Under the pieces are notes generated by a model, which was not told the DNA's origin, made no database searches, and saw only the letters and a program-made list of their open reading frames with translations. The position numbers and the translations under genes are program-made. From Enterobacteriaceae bacterium 4M9 (lineage in GTDB: Bacteria; Pseudomonadota; Gammaproteobacteria; Enterobacterales; Enterobacteriaceae), in assembly GCA_010092695.1 (NCBI GenBank), contig JAADJJ010000001.1, positions 3,596,001-3,660,000 of the forward strand: a stretch of DNA of 64,000 nucleotides, read 5' to 3'. Shown in pieces: positions 18,620 to 26,822 of this stretch (its first letter is position 1; the number at the start of each line of letters is the position of its first letter).

Positions 18620-19401
18620 AACGGTGTTCCTTTCTCATCAATGTCATCATCCGGCAGGCGCGTGGCGCGGGCCTGCCGGGCTTCATCTTCATCCAGCGTT
18701 CTGATGGTGCTGTGCACAAAACCTAAGTGTTCTTGCGCTGCCCGACGTGCGCGCTCGGCGTCACCGTCAAGAATGGCTTCGAGCAGCCCCTGGTGCTGTT
18801 CGGTCAGCCGGGCAAAAATCGGCGGCTGGGTGTACATGCGCTGTCGGCTCTGCATCACCGACGACTGCAACAGGTCAAAAAAGCCACGCATGGTCTGCAA
18901 CAGCACCAGGTTGTGAGAGGCTTCGGCGATAGCGAGGTGAAAACGCACATCAGCCTGAGCCGCCAGGTCCGGATCATCGCGCTCGTGGAATTTAAGCGTG
19001 GCGTCAAAGCAGTACTGTAGTTTTTCTTTATCTGCGGCACTGGCACGCAGCGCCGCATGCCAGGCCGTACTCCCTTCAATGGCATGACGCGCCTCAAGAA
19101 TGTCGTAACGATAATCCGGGTCGCCCGCCATCAGCACTTTAATGGGCTGCACAATGCGGCTGTCGGACCAGTCGTCGTTTGGCAGGCTGATATAACTGCC
19201 GCCGCCACGGCGACTGACCAGCCTCCCTTCGCTGCGCAACCGCGCCAGCGCCTCGCGCACGCTGTTGCGTGATACGCCAAGCTCCAGCGCCAGCTGACGT
19301 TCAGCGGGCAGGCGCTGGCCGGGCGTCATTTTTTGCTCATCAATCAGCGCCCGAAGCCGCTCGGCGAGTTGCTCCACTACACGACGGTCCGTTACGGTCA
19401 T
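18616..19401 (-). CDS. lldR: GntR/FadR-family regulator of L-lactate utilisation
   Basis: LldR represses the lld operon and is relieved by lactate. An N-terminal winged helix (LPAERQLALELGVSRNSVREALARL as the core) is joined to an all-helical FCD effector domain (ADVRFHLAIAEASHNLVLLQ). The ATG at 19401 is chosen because it forms an ATGA overlap with the lldP stop; a GTG four codons upstream is the alternative. Two matching operator dyads flank the lldP promoter region upstream. Confidence 0.95.
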   Translation of the reverse strand: MTVTDRRVVEQLAERLRALIDEQKMTPGQRLPAERQLALELGVSRNSVREALARLRSEGRLVSRRGGGSYISLPNDDWSDSRIVQPIKVLMAGDPDYRYDILEARHAIEGSTAWHAALRASAADKEKLQYCFDATLKFHERDDPDLAAQADVRFHLAIAEASHNLVLLQTMRGFFDLLQSSVMQSRQRMYTQPPIFARLTEQHQGLLEAILDGDAERARRAAQEHLGFVHSTIRTLDEDEARQARATRLPDDDIDEKGTPL

Positions 19402-21053
19402 GGGATCATCCACGTTAGCCAGTACGCCTGTAGCGTCACCATCACGCCGACGATACAGGTGAAAATCAGGCTGTGCTTAACGGTAAAACGAAACAGCTCC
19501 GACTCTTTGCCGACCAGCCCCACCGCCGCACAGGCAATGGCGATAGACTGCGGTGAGATCATTTTGCCGGTCACACCGCCTGCGGTGTTGGCTGCCACCA
19601 GCAGCAGGTCAGAAACACCAATCTGCTGTGCGGCGGTAGCCTGCAGTGAAGCAAACAATGCATTAGAGGAGGTGTCGGAGTCGGTCAGGAATACCCCCAG
19701 CCAACCCAGGAACGGCGAGAAAAAGGTAAATGCGTGGCCGGTGTGCGACAGCGCCAGCGCCAGCGTTGACGACAGCCCGGAGTAGTTAGAGATAAAGGCG
19801 AACGCCAGCACCATGCCAATGGAATAGATGGGCAGCGCCAGTTCTTTAAGCGTTTCCCCAAAGGTAGCAATGGCCTCTTTCGGCTTCATCCGCAGCCAGA
19901 TAATCGTCAGCAGAGCCGCCACAAAAATGGCGCTACCGGTGGCCGAAAACCAGTCAAATTTGAATATCGCCGCCCAGGGCGCGCTTTGCTCCACCACTGG
20001 CGGCATGCGGGCTACCAGGCCGTCAAGCCAGGGCACAGAGAGGCTCGCAACCCAGCCTGCCAGCGGACCGCCTGCGGCAAACAGCGCCTTAAACGGTGGA
20101 ATGCTCCACAACGTAACGGTGGCGGTGAGAAACAAAAATGGCATCCACGCCCGCAACACCTGCCAGCCATTGTAATTTTTATGCGCCAGCGTCTGGTCAG
20201 TCATGGAGGCACCCAGGTCGTTGAAGCGGAAAATACGCTTCGGCTGCCAGCGGCGCAGGAACAGGGTCAGGCAGAACAACGAGGCAAGAGAGGAAATAAT
20301 GTCCGGTAGCTCAGGGCCGATGAAGTTAGAGCTCAGGTATTGCGCAATGGCAAACGAGCCACCTGCAACCATCACCGCGGGCCAGGTCTCTTTGACGCCA
20401 CGCCAGCCGTCCATGATAGCCATAATCCAGAACAGCACGATGATAGTCATAAACGGCAGCTGACGGCCCACCATCTGACCTATCTGGAAGCTGTCCAGGC
20501 CGGTCACCTGGCCTGCGACAATAATCGGGATGCCCATCGCGCCAAACGCGACAGGTGCGGTGTTGACTATCAGGCACAAACCGGCAGCATAAAGCGGCCT
20601 GAAGCCAAGCCCCACCAACAAAGCCGCGGTAATCGCCACTGGTGCACCAAAGCCCGCCGCACCTTCAAGAAATGCCCCGAACGAGAAGCCGACAATCAGC
20701 ATTTGCAGGCGCTGGTCCGGGGTAACTGACAATATTGAAGCGCGAATCACGTCAAACTGACCGGTTTTCACTGAAAGCTTGTAGACAAACACGGCGGCAA
20801 TGATTATCCAGGCGATAGGCCACAACCCGTACAAAAAGCCGTAGACGGCAGAAGCCAGCGCATAGGCAACCGGCATCCGGTAGAGCAGTAGTGCGACCAG
20901 TAACGCAAGTATGACGGTGCAGGTCCCGGCGACATAACCTTTTAGCCTGAGTTTAATAAGTGCGAAAAAGAAAAAAACTATCGGGATCACGGCCACCAGA
21001 CTTGAAAGCCAGATGTTGCCGAGCGGATCGTAATTCTGTTGCCAGACCTGCAT
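19398..21053 (-). CDS. lldP: L-lactate permease
   Basis: LldP imports L-lactate (also D-lactate and glycolate) with protons. The 551-residue product has about 12-14 hydrophobic segments throughout. It carries the LctP-family motifs SFGAFLEGAAGFGAPVAI (about residues 120-140) and the late FLTDSDTSSNALFASLQ. It is the first gene of lldPRD, overlapping lldR by 4 bases, with operators at 21124-21140 and 21247-21263. Confidence 0.97.
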   Translation of the reverse strand: MQVWQQNYDPLGNIWLSSLVAVIPIVFFFFALIKLRLKGYVAGTCTVILALLVALLLYRMPVAYALASAVYGFLYGLWPIAWIIIAAVFVYKLSVKTGQFDVIRASILSVTPDQRLQMLIVGFSFGAFLEGAAGFGAPVAITAALLVGLGFRPLYAAGLCLIVNTAPVAFGAMGIPIIVAGQVTGLDSFQIGQMVGRQLPFMTIIVLFWIMAIMDGWRGVKETWPAVMVAGGSFAIAQYLSSNFIGPELPDIISSLASLFCLTLFLRRWQPKRIFRFNDLGASMTDQTLAHKNYNGWQVLRAWMPFLFLTATVTLWSIPPFKALFAAGGPLAGWVASLSVPWLDGLVARMPPVVEQSAPWAAIFKFDWFSATGSAIFVAALLTIIWLRMKPKEAIATFGETLKELALPIYSIGMVLAFAFISNYSGLSSTLALALSHTGHAFTFFSPFLGWLGVFLTDSDTSSNALFASLQATAAQQIGVSDLLLVAANTAGGVTGKMISPQSIAIACAAVGLVGKESELFRFTVKHSLIFTCIVGVMVTLQAYWLTWMIP

Positions 21054-21123
21054 GTGAATTCTCCAGGTTGTTTTTTGTTATCAGCCCGAACACGCGGCAT
21101 TCCTTGTGCGATGACGCCGTCTT

Positions 21124-21140
21124 AATTGGTTGGGCCAGTT
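21124..21140. promoter_or_regulatory. LldR operator, promoter-distal or -proximal copy 1
   Basis: The sequence AATTGGTTGGGCCAGTT is an imperfect dyad (TTGGtTGGgCCA). A near-identical copy lies 123 bases away. In E. coli, LldR has two operators flanking the lldP promoter with a spacing of about 127 bases, so this pair fits well. Confidence 0.8.
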
Positions 21141-21246
21141 GTGCTGTGGGTACGATGGCAACAAATAGTTAATATATTGTTAATTAAAAACAACCAGTTT
21201 GTTTCGCTTTTTTGCGTTATGCGACAGGCAAAGCAAACTGCCCGCC

Positions 21247-21263
21247 GATTGGTTGGGCCAATG
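21247..21263. promoter_or_regulatory. LldR operator, copy 2
   Basis: GATTGGTTGGGCCAATG is the better dyad of the pair, with arms ATTGG and CCAAT. It lies about 195 bases upstream of the lldP start and about 90 bases before the divergent ybdK start, so LldR might also touch ybdK expression; that part is inference. Confidence 0.8.
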
Positions 21264-21350
21264 AGTGAGGCAGAGGGATTCACAAGCGGGTAAACGGTTG
21301 TACGGTCAGGGTCGTTTATACTGAAGAGAAAGCCGCTGGAGGGAATCGCT

Positions 21351-22487
21351 ATGTCGTTACCCGCTTTCACCGCATCCACGCCGTTTACTCTGGGTATTGA
21401 GTTGGAGTTGCAGGTTGTCAATCCACCTGCCTGTGATTTAAGCCAGGAATCCTCCCGCCTGATTGCCGCCTGCCGTGGCCGCGTGCCGCAAGGCAAAGGC
21501 GAGGTCAAACACGACATCACCGAAAGCATGCTGGAAGTGTCAACGGGCGTTTGTCGCCATCTGGACGAGGCACGCGAGCAGCTACAGGCGCTGTCTGCCC
21601 TTGTTTGCGCCAGCGCCAGTGAACACGGCCTGGCCATCTGTGGCGGCGGCACCCATCCGTTTCAAAAATGGCAACGCCAGCAGGTGTCTGACAACCCACG
21701 CTACGCCCGCCACCAGGAGCGCTTCGCCTATCTGGTACAGCAGGCTACGGTATTCGGCCAACACGTACACATTGGTTGCGCAAACGGCGACGATGCAGTC
21801 TGGCTAATGCATGCGCTGGGGCGCTATGTGCCACATTTTATCGCCCTGTCAGCCTCGTCGCCCTGGCTTCAGGGGGCTGATACTGGTTTTGCCTCCTCGC
21901 GTCTGAATATGTTTTGCGCGTTCCCTGATAACGGCCATGCGCCATTTAGCCGCAACTGGCAGGAGTTTTCAGCGCTGTACCAACGGTTGGAAAGCACGGG
22001 AATGGTGGAGGGAATGAAGGACTTGCACTGGGACATTCGCCCCAGCCCGGCGTTTGGCACGGTGGAAGTGAGATTGATGGATACACCGCTGACGCTAACG
22101 CGGGCGTTGAATATCGCGGGCTATATTCAGGCGCTGGCCTGCTGGCTCATTAGCGAGCGCCCTTTTATGCCCAGCAATGAAGATTATTTGCTGTACACCT
22201 GGAATCGCTTCCAGGCCAGCCGCTACGGGCTGGAGGGCACGTTTACCGAAGCCAGTTCGGGGCAACGCAGCATCGGCGATGATATTCTTGCTACCCTGCC
22301 ACGACTGCAACACTGCGCCCAACAATACGGCATTCCCGACGCGCTGGCGGCTATTCGCGAGCAGGTTGTAGACGCCGACAGCGATGCCTTGCGCATCCGC
22401 CGTTTTATGGGTCAGAACACGACGCTCTCTGAGCTGATACGTGAAAACTGTCGGTTGTGGGAAGCGCCCGTTCACCGCGATGCCTGA
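21351..22487 (+). CDS. ybdK: Carboxylate-amine ligase YbdK (glutamate-cysteine ligase family 2)
   Basis: YbdK is an ATP-dependent ligase related to gamma-glutamylcysteine synthetase, with weak glutamate-cysteine ligase activity reported in E. coli. The 378-residue protein shows the GCS2 signatures: LGIELELQVVN near residue 15, DITESMLEVSTGVC, HVHIGCANGDDAVWLMHALGRY, LSASSPWLQGADTGFASSRL and VEVRLMDTP. It is divergent from lldP. In E. coli, ybdK lies near entD, so its company here reflects a different arrangement. Confidence 0.93.
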   Translation: MSLPAFTASTPFTLGIELELQVVNPPACDLSQESSRLIAACRGRVPQGKGEVKHDITESMLEVSTGVCRHLDEAREQLQALSALVCASASEHGLAICGGGTHPFQKWQRQQVSDNPRYARHQERFAYLVQQATVFGQHVHIGCANGDDAVWLMHALGRYVPHFIALSASSPWLQGADTGFASSRLNMFCAFPDNGHAPFSRNWQEFSALYQRLESTGMVEGMKDLHWDIRPSPAFGTVEVRLMDTPLTLTRALNIAGYIQALACWLISERPFMPSNEDYLLYTWNRFQASRYGLEGTFTEASSGQRSIGDDILATLPRLQHCAQQYGIPDALAAIREQVVDADSDALRIRRFMGQNTTLSELIRENCRLWEAPVHRDA

Positions 22488-22516
22488 ACATAGCGTTGCG
22501 CATCAGGCAAGGCGCG

Positions 22517-23035
22517 TTACGCCACAGGTGAACTGTGCAGTAGTTCAATAAGCTGGATATGCGATTTACAGCCTGTTTTCTCCATAATCAACCGCTTATA
22601 GTGGCTGACGGTCTTTTCAGATCGCTGGATTTTACGGGCAATATCACAGGGCGCCATGCCCTTTTGCAGACAACGCAGTATCTCTTCTTCACGACGGGTG
22701 AAAAGGCTCATTCCGCTATCAATATAAAATTCGCGCTCACGCGCATTTTTACGTGCACTCTGCTGTAAAAAATCCGACAGTTCATCAGGGCGACAATGCG
22801 GCGGTATCTGAACAATGTTCAGCGCTGAATAATGAAAATGAATATAACGCAGAATATCTGCATCCCCCATTAAATAAATAAGGTCATATTTACTATGGGC
22901 ACTGGCAATTTCCTGACAATCTTTCGGCGCAAGAAGTTCCAGGGTAATAGGTTCAGCCTTCATTTGTGAAAGTGTCTGATTCAACCCATAAATCAGGTAA
23001 TTATCACGGGTAACAAGGTATAGTGCTTTGCGCAT
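22517..23035 (-). CDS. LuxR-type (HTH) regulator of cassette 2
   Basis: This 172-residue protein has a C-terminal LuxR helix-turn-helix (LFTRREEEILRCLQKGM, IARKIQRSEKTVSHYKRLIMEKTG). Its N-terminal half lacks a recognisable phospho-aspartate. It equals the LuxR-type protein of cassette 1 in length and layout. It converges on ybdK and lies downstream of the FidL-like gene after a 249-base gap with a strong inverted repeat. Proteins of this kind next to fimbrial genes and EAL proteins, such as Klebsiella MrkI, control fimbrial expression. Confidence 0.8.
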   Translation of the reverse strand: MRKALYLVTRDNYLIYGLNQTLSQMKAEPITLELLAPKDCQEIASAHSKYDLIYLMGDADILRYIHFHYSALNIVQIPPHCRPDELSDFLQQSARKNAREREFYIDSGMSLFTRREEEILRCLQKGMAPCDIARKIQRSEKTVSHYKRLIMEKTGCKSHIQLIELLHSSPVA

Positions 23036-23084
23036 CCTTTATGCTCCCTTTTAATAACTGTATATTCCTGCATTACAGTGAACA

Positions 23085-23114
23085 CTGCTTATTCTTTTTT
23101 CAAAGAATAAGCAG
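23085..23114. repeat. Perfect 12-bp inverted repeat upstream of the cassette 2 LuxR gene
   Basis: CTGCTTATTCTT and AAGAATAAGCAG with a six-base loop lie 50-80 bases upstream of the LuxR-type start. Read leftward the hairpin lacks a following T-run, so an operator or a leader structure fits better than a terminator. Confidence 0.7.
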
Positions 23115-23284
23115 CCCGGACAAACATCAAGATGTCTGCGAGTAAAATCCCTTATCCAGACAAAAGCCATTCAGCCTGTAAAAGAGAATAGATAATAAGA
23201 ATAATTTGGCCATGCATTGCGCACAGAAAGATCAGTCCACGCAAGCGCCAGGCTTGCGCAATACACATTAAAAAATAATTAAAA

Positions 23285-23743
23285 TTACTCCTGGCAAATA
23301 AACCAGGGGCTGGAAATCCCACGCATTAACAACCCATTATTCCCAACGCGCTGAACTTCCATGCTAAAACGCGGCGTATAAATCATTGACATTAAGTTCT
23401 CAGGCGCGCGATCGAGTACATTTTTAATTTCGACCTGGCGAATAGTGACATCATAGAGCCGATTGGCACGATGATAAGTCCAGAAAAAAGCCACCTTACG
23501 GTTCACTATCCACTTCTTGTCATCATCACCTATCAGCACGCCGTAAAGATTCACAAATCCTTCGCCATTCCTCATCATAAATATCGTTGCTGAGGCATCC
23601 ATCGTAACCTGCGTGTGGGGATTATTGACGGTCTGACGTAGCTCTGCCTCACAGCGCAACATTAGCTCTGCCGGTGCACGAGCAAACATCAGTCCCGCGC
23701 CGGCAAGAACCAGCACAATCAATGCCGCATAGAGATACTTCAT
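23285..23743 (-). CDS. FidL-like membrane partner protein, cassette 2
   Basis: The protein has 152 residues from the ATG that overlaps the stop of the upstream regulator (ATGA); a GTG four codons earlier is possible. An N-terminal anchor (YLYAALIVLVLAGAGLMF) is followed by a periplasmic domain. Its only two cysteines are at 31 and 150, matching the 35/156 pair of the cassette 1 protein. Shared residues include FWTYHRANRLYDVTIRQVEI against FTWRHVRDALYEITITDVQL. It is probably a co-sensor with the MarT-like protein encoded immediately before it. Confidence 0.8.
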   Translation of the reverse strand: MKYLYAALIVLVLAGAGLMFARAPAELMLRCEAELRQTVNNPHTQVTMDASATIFMMRNGEGFVNLYGVLIGDDDKKWIVNRKVAFFWTYHRANRLYDVTIRQVEIKNVLDRAPENLMSMIYTPRFSMEVQRVGNNGLLMRGISSPWFICQE

Positions 23744-24576
23744 CTTTCGCCCCACGACTGCTGTTTCACGTTTTCACAGCGACTGTAGCGCCGGTCTGCC
23801 TCACGCAAACACCAGGAAACGAAGGCCATATGTCGGCTGTGATTGGCATCATTGCCATAGCCAACGAACACGTCTATTGGCTGGCTGTTACAGTCCAGGG
23901 ATACCTCCAGTTTGGTGAGTACGTCTCGCTCCTGGCCTACAGCAAGCTTGCTCCCCGGCAGCGCATAAAAATGACATTTGCCCTTTGACGGCAAAGGCAG
24001 CAGGGTTATCTCTGCAAAGCGCTGGTGCTGGAAAAACGAATAGCCCCAGAAGCCCATTAACACTGCAACACCCAATACCAGCACCAGCGTCAGGCCTTGT
24101 GCACAGCGATTGCGCAACAGCGGTTTTGTTGCGCAAGCACCTTCACCAGGCACAAATTCCGCCACAGGTTGTTCTTCTGCTGGCGCAAATTCATACCTGA
24201 CGGGCGCAGGCGTACACGGCGACGGTGCATCTTCCGTCTCGCTAATCAGCCTGACTTCTGCGTTAAAAACCACGCCCTGTTTCGGCAACGTCGTAATAAT
24301 ATTGGCTTCAGGGTCGAGCGCCGCAATTTGCTTGCGCAAAATACTTAAATAATTATTTAAGTTACTGTTTGATGCGCGGAAACCATAGGCTTCCCAGACA
24401 TTATGCAAAATATCTTCGCGACAAAGTAAGGTGCCATTATTTTTAATGAGTTCGCTAAGCAATCTTACTGCCGGACACGGCAACTGCAGTGTGTTTTCTG
24501 GTTCGCCATTCAGTGACAACGTTTGCGCTGACTCATCAAAAAATAGCGCGTCATTAATAATATAAACTCGGTTCAT
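23740..24576 (-). CDS. MarT/CadC/ToxR-like membrane-anchored winged-helix regulator, cassette 2
   Basis: This 278-residue protein has an OmpR-type winged helix (residues 1-107; WEAYGFRASNSNLNNYLSIL). A linker follows, then one transmembrane helix (about 161-182), then a periplasmic domain with four cysteines at 201, 229, 256 and 267. The ATG at 24576 aligns with the paralogue's start; the open frame extends to 24708 with poor coding character. It is divergent from an EAL-domain gene and overlaps its FidL-like partner by 4 bases. The fimbrial operon beyond the EAL gene is the natural candidate target. Confidence 0.85.
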   Translation of the reverse strand: MNRVYIINDALFFDESAQTLSLNGEPENTLQLPCPAVRLLSELIKNNGTLLCREDILHNVWEAYGFRASNSNLNNYLSILRKQIAALDPEANIITTLPKQGVVFNAEVRLISETEDAPSPCTPAPVRYEFAPAEEQPVAEFVPGEGACATKPLLRNRCAQGLTLVLVLGVAVLMGFWGYSFFQHQRFAEITLLPLPSKGKCHFYALPGSKLAVGQERDVLTKLEVSLDCNSQPIDVFVGYGNDANHSRHMAFVSWCLREADRRYSRCENVKQQSWGER

Positions 24577-24906
24577 TGTCCCAATATTTTCTGGCGGATA
24601 AGTAATCCCAGACGTAAAAAAAGGCAATAACGCCGGTATAGCGACTATTTTATTGCCGTATGTCTGGTTGATAATTTTACCGTGACCGCCAGACCAACAC
24701 CACCGCACAACCCAGATATAAAAACTAATTTACTATAAAAAGCCAGAACAAAAAACTATAAGCATCGGCACAAAACATGTAACTACCTACTAATCACGCG
24801 CGCAATTAAAATCAAATACGAAAATAGCAAGTACATTACATTCACTTCCCTTCATGAGTTACGCCTGGTGGATTTTCAGGAAGTGCTCTATTTTAAGGAT
24901 AGTAAA
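24577..24906. other. Divergent AT-rich promoter region, MarT-like gene / EAL gene
   Basis: No gene is seen in these 330 bases. The right half is A-rich and low in GC compared with surrounding genes. It must carry the promoters of both divergent genes and is the likely binding site for one of the cassette 2 regulators. No clear dyad was picked out by eye. Confidence 0.5.
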
Positions 24907-25554
24907 ATGAATGGTATTAAAACCTTTCGCCTGCAACCTATTATGCTTCTGCACAATGCCGAAAAATACGGCTATGAAGTATTATCTGAAATACCTGATT
25001 CAACCAATTATGCACAGTGGTTTCAAACGCTTGATAATAAAGATCTGGTTAATATCTGGCAGTGGCAATTCGACCACCTCGCTTCGCTGTTCGAAGAAAA
25101 AAAGATGTTCCTCAATTTAACCATCGCCGCAGTATCTACTCCCGAACTGGTTAAAAAACTGCTGCCTCAGGCGCGACACAGTATGCTTGAGTTGCAGGAC
25201 CCGGAAAATCTCGCCGCGCTGAACGAGCATGACATGACGCGCTTACGTGATGGCTTACGTACCCTGCGTCAGGGCGGTGTAAGGTTGTGGCTTGACGACT
25301 ATCGCCCGCAATATGATGAGGAGCTGTCGCATCTGGGCTGGTTTTTTGATGGTGTCAAAATCGACCACGAGGAGTTTCACCTCTGTCGGCGCTCACCGCT
25401 GGCTCTGGCCGCTACCGTGCGCCGGGCACGCCAGTTTGGGGCGATAACGCTGGTTGAAGGCATCGAAAACAAAGAAGACTACCTCACTGCACAGCGTTCA
25501 AAAGCAAATCTGGGTCAGGGATATTTGTGGCCGGAGGTGCGTATCCAGGCCTGA
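24907..25554 (+). CDS. EAL-domain protein, probable c-di-GMP phosphodiesterase
   Basis: This is a stand-alone EAL domain of 215 residues, about the size of YhjH/PdeH and MrkJ. The signature is EVL rather than EAL (YEVLSEI). The metal and catalytic positions seem kept: Asn in FLNLT, Glu in LELQD, the Asp pair in LWLDDY, Lys in GVKID, Glu in LVEGIEN and Gln in GQGYLW. It is therefore likely active. The ATG at 24907 has AAGGAT six bases upstream; an upstream start at 24868 has none. It ends next to a fimbrial operon, as mrkJ does in Klebsiella, suggesting that it lowers c-di-GMP to control fimbriae. Confidence 0.85.
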   Translation: MNGIKTFRLQPIMLLHNAEKYGYEVLSEIPDSTNYAQWFQTLDNKDLVNIWQWQFDHLASLFEEKKMFLNLTIAAVSTPELVKKLLPQARHSMLELQDPENLAALNEHDMTRLRDGLRTLRQGGVRLWLDDYRPQYDEELSHLGWFFDGVKIDHEEFHLCRRSPLALAATVRRARQFGAITLVEGIENKEDYLTAQRSKANLGQGYLWPEVRIQA

Positions 25555-25575
25555 CCCTTCTGGCAGGCAACACGT

Positions 25576-25604
25576 AAAAAAGGACGCCTTGTGGCGTCCT
25601 TTTT
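25576..25604. terminator. Bidirectional terminator between the EAL gene and the fimbrial operon
   Basis: AGGACGCC and GGCGTCCT with a four-base loop are flanked by A5 on the left and T5 on the right. It lies 21 bases after the EAL stop and 28 bases beyond the end of the convergent fimbrial operon, so it can serve both. Confidence 0.9.
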
Positions 25605-25632
25605 ATTTCAATGCGCTATGCGTGGTTACACC

Positions 25633-26820
25633 TTAGTCGTAGCCAAACATAACCTGCGCTGTTGCAACAACGTGGCCGGTAGACAACGACCTGCGGTCAA
25701 AAACCTGGTAATACGCCACCAGCGGAATATTGTAGCGCCCTTCGGTTGGGCTATGGCTTTGTATGGTCAGCAGCGGCGTCGCACCATTTTGCGGCCCGAT
25801 GCCGTTGGCAATAATGATTCGCTCGCCGTTGGGTTTACGTAAAGACACGCCCACCCCTTCTTCATCTGAATCGTCGTTTATCATAATCTCGCCGGTATCG
25901 TCATCGCCCACCACGTCGTTACTGGCAATCCAGGCAGTAATGGAGCGGGTTGCAGTTCGGGCGTTGACCGGGTTACGGCAGACAATGGGCAGAGTAAATG
26001 ATTTCTCGCCGCCTTGCCCTCTGCTGTCCTTTTTCAATGCTGCCAGCGTGACCGGCGGCATCATGACGTTGACATCATGCGCCAGCGAACAGGTGGTCTG
26101 GTTCGGTGAAAACTGCACACTCAGGGTTTCAAACGCCACATAGTGTTTGGTATTCCAGCCACTGGCAGGCGTATCGTTTAACATGGCTGCCCAGGCCTCC
26201 TCTCCATAGGTCTGCTTTGAACTGCCGCTACCAAAGGTATAGTCCGCACCACCATCGCCGCTCATCACTATTGGTACCAGACTGGTAATACCGTTGAATG
26301 TCGCCTTCGTGCGTCCCTGCGCCTCCGCGCCTGGTGCTTCATCCAGCAGTTCTGCGCGTAGCTTATAACTCGTCTGGTAATTACCGAGGCGGAAAACATT
26401 ATTAAGATAACCGCCTTTTACTCGCAGCTTTTCCGGGCCAGTTATGGTGATGTCGAATTTTATCCAGTAGTTGTTGTCGCTCATGGCATCCATAAAATGC
26501 ACATAAAGCGGGCCTGCGTTAAGCGCGGTGAACAAATAGACATTGTTCCCTGTGCCATAACAGGTCATTTTACCCGCCCAACCGGTAGACCAGGTGCGCT
26601 CCACCACTTTTTTATTCATGAACGCCGTGGAAAGCTCAAGCGACTTCCTCGATTCCTGAACGCGCTTTCTTTTCCATAGCGGGTTGTAAGGACGACAGGA
26701 ATCGGAGCGCAACTGCCCGTCATCTTCAATATCCTGTAGGTCCGATAGATCCTGCGCATGCGCAAGCATTGGCCCCAGCCCGGCTATCGCCATCATTAAT
26801 ATCAGTAATAGCTTTTTCAT
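25633..26820 (-). CDS. Fimbrial tip adhesin/minor subunit
   Basis: The 395-residue exported protein has signal peptide MKKLLLILMMAIAGLGPMLAHA. Its length fits a two-domain tip adhesin: an N-terminal lectin-like part with its own cysteines (DSCRPYN, KMTCYG), then a pilin domain of about 170 residues with the Cys pair TTCSLAH and PIVCRN. It ends in the alternating C-terminal strand ATAQVMFGYD used in donor-strand exchange. It is the last gene of the operon, two bases after the usher. The binding target is unknown. Confidence 0.82.
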   Translation of the reverse strand: MKKLLLILMMAIAGLGPMLAHAQDLSDLQDIEDDGQLRSDSCRPYNPLWKRKRVQESRKSLELSTAFMNKKVVERTWSTGWAGKMTCYGTGNNVYLFTALNAGPLYVHFMDAMSDNNYWIKFDITITGPEKLRVKGGYLNNVFRLGNYQTSYKLRAELLDEAPGAEAQGRTKATFNGITSLVPIVMSGDGGADYTFGSGSSKQTYGEEAWAAMLNDTPASGWNTKHYVAFETLSVQFSPNQTTCSLAHDVNVMMPPVTLAALKKDSRGQGGEKSFTLPIVCRNPVNARTATRSITAWIASNDVVGDDDTGEIMINDDSDEEGVGVSLRKPNGERIIIANGIGPQNGATPLLTIQSHSPTEGRYNIPLVAYYQVFDRRSLSTGHVVATAQVMFGYD

Positions 26821-26822
26821 CT

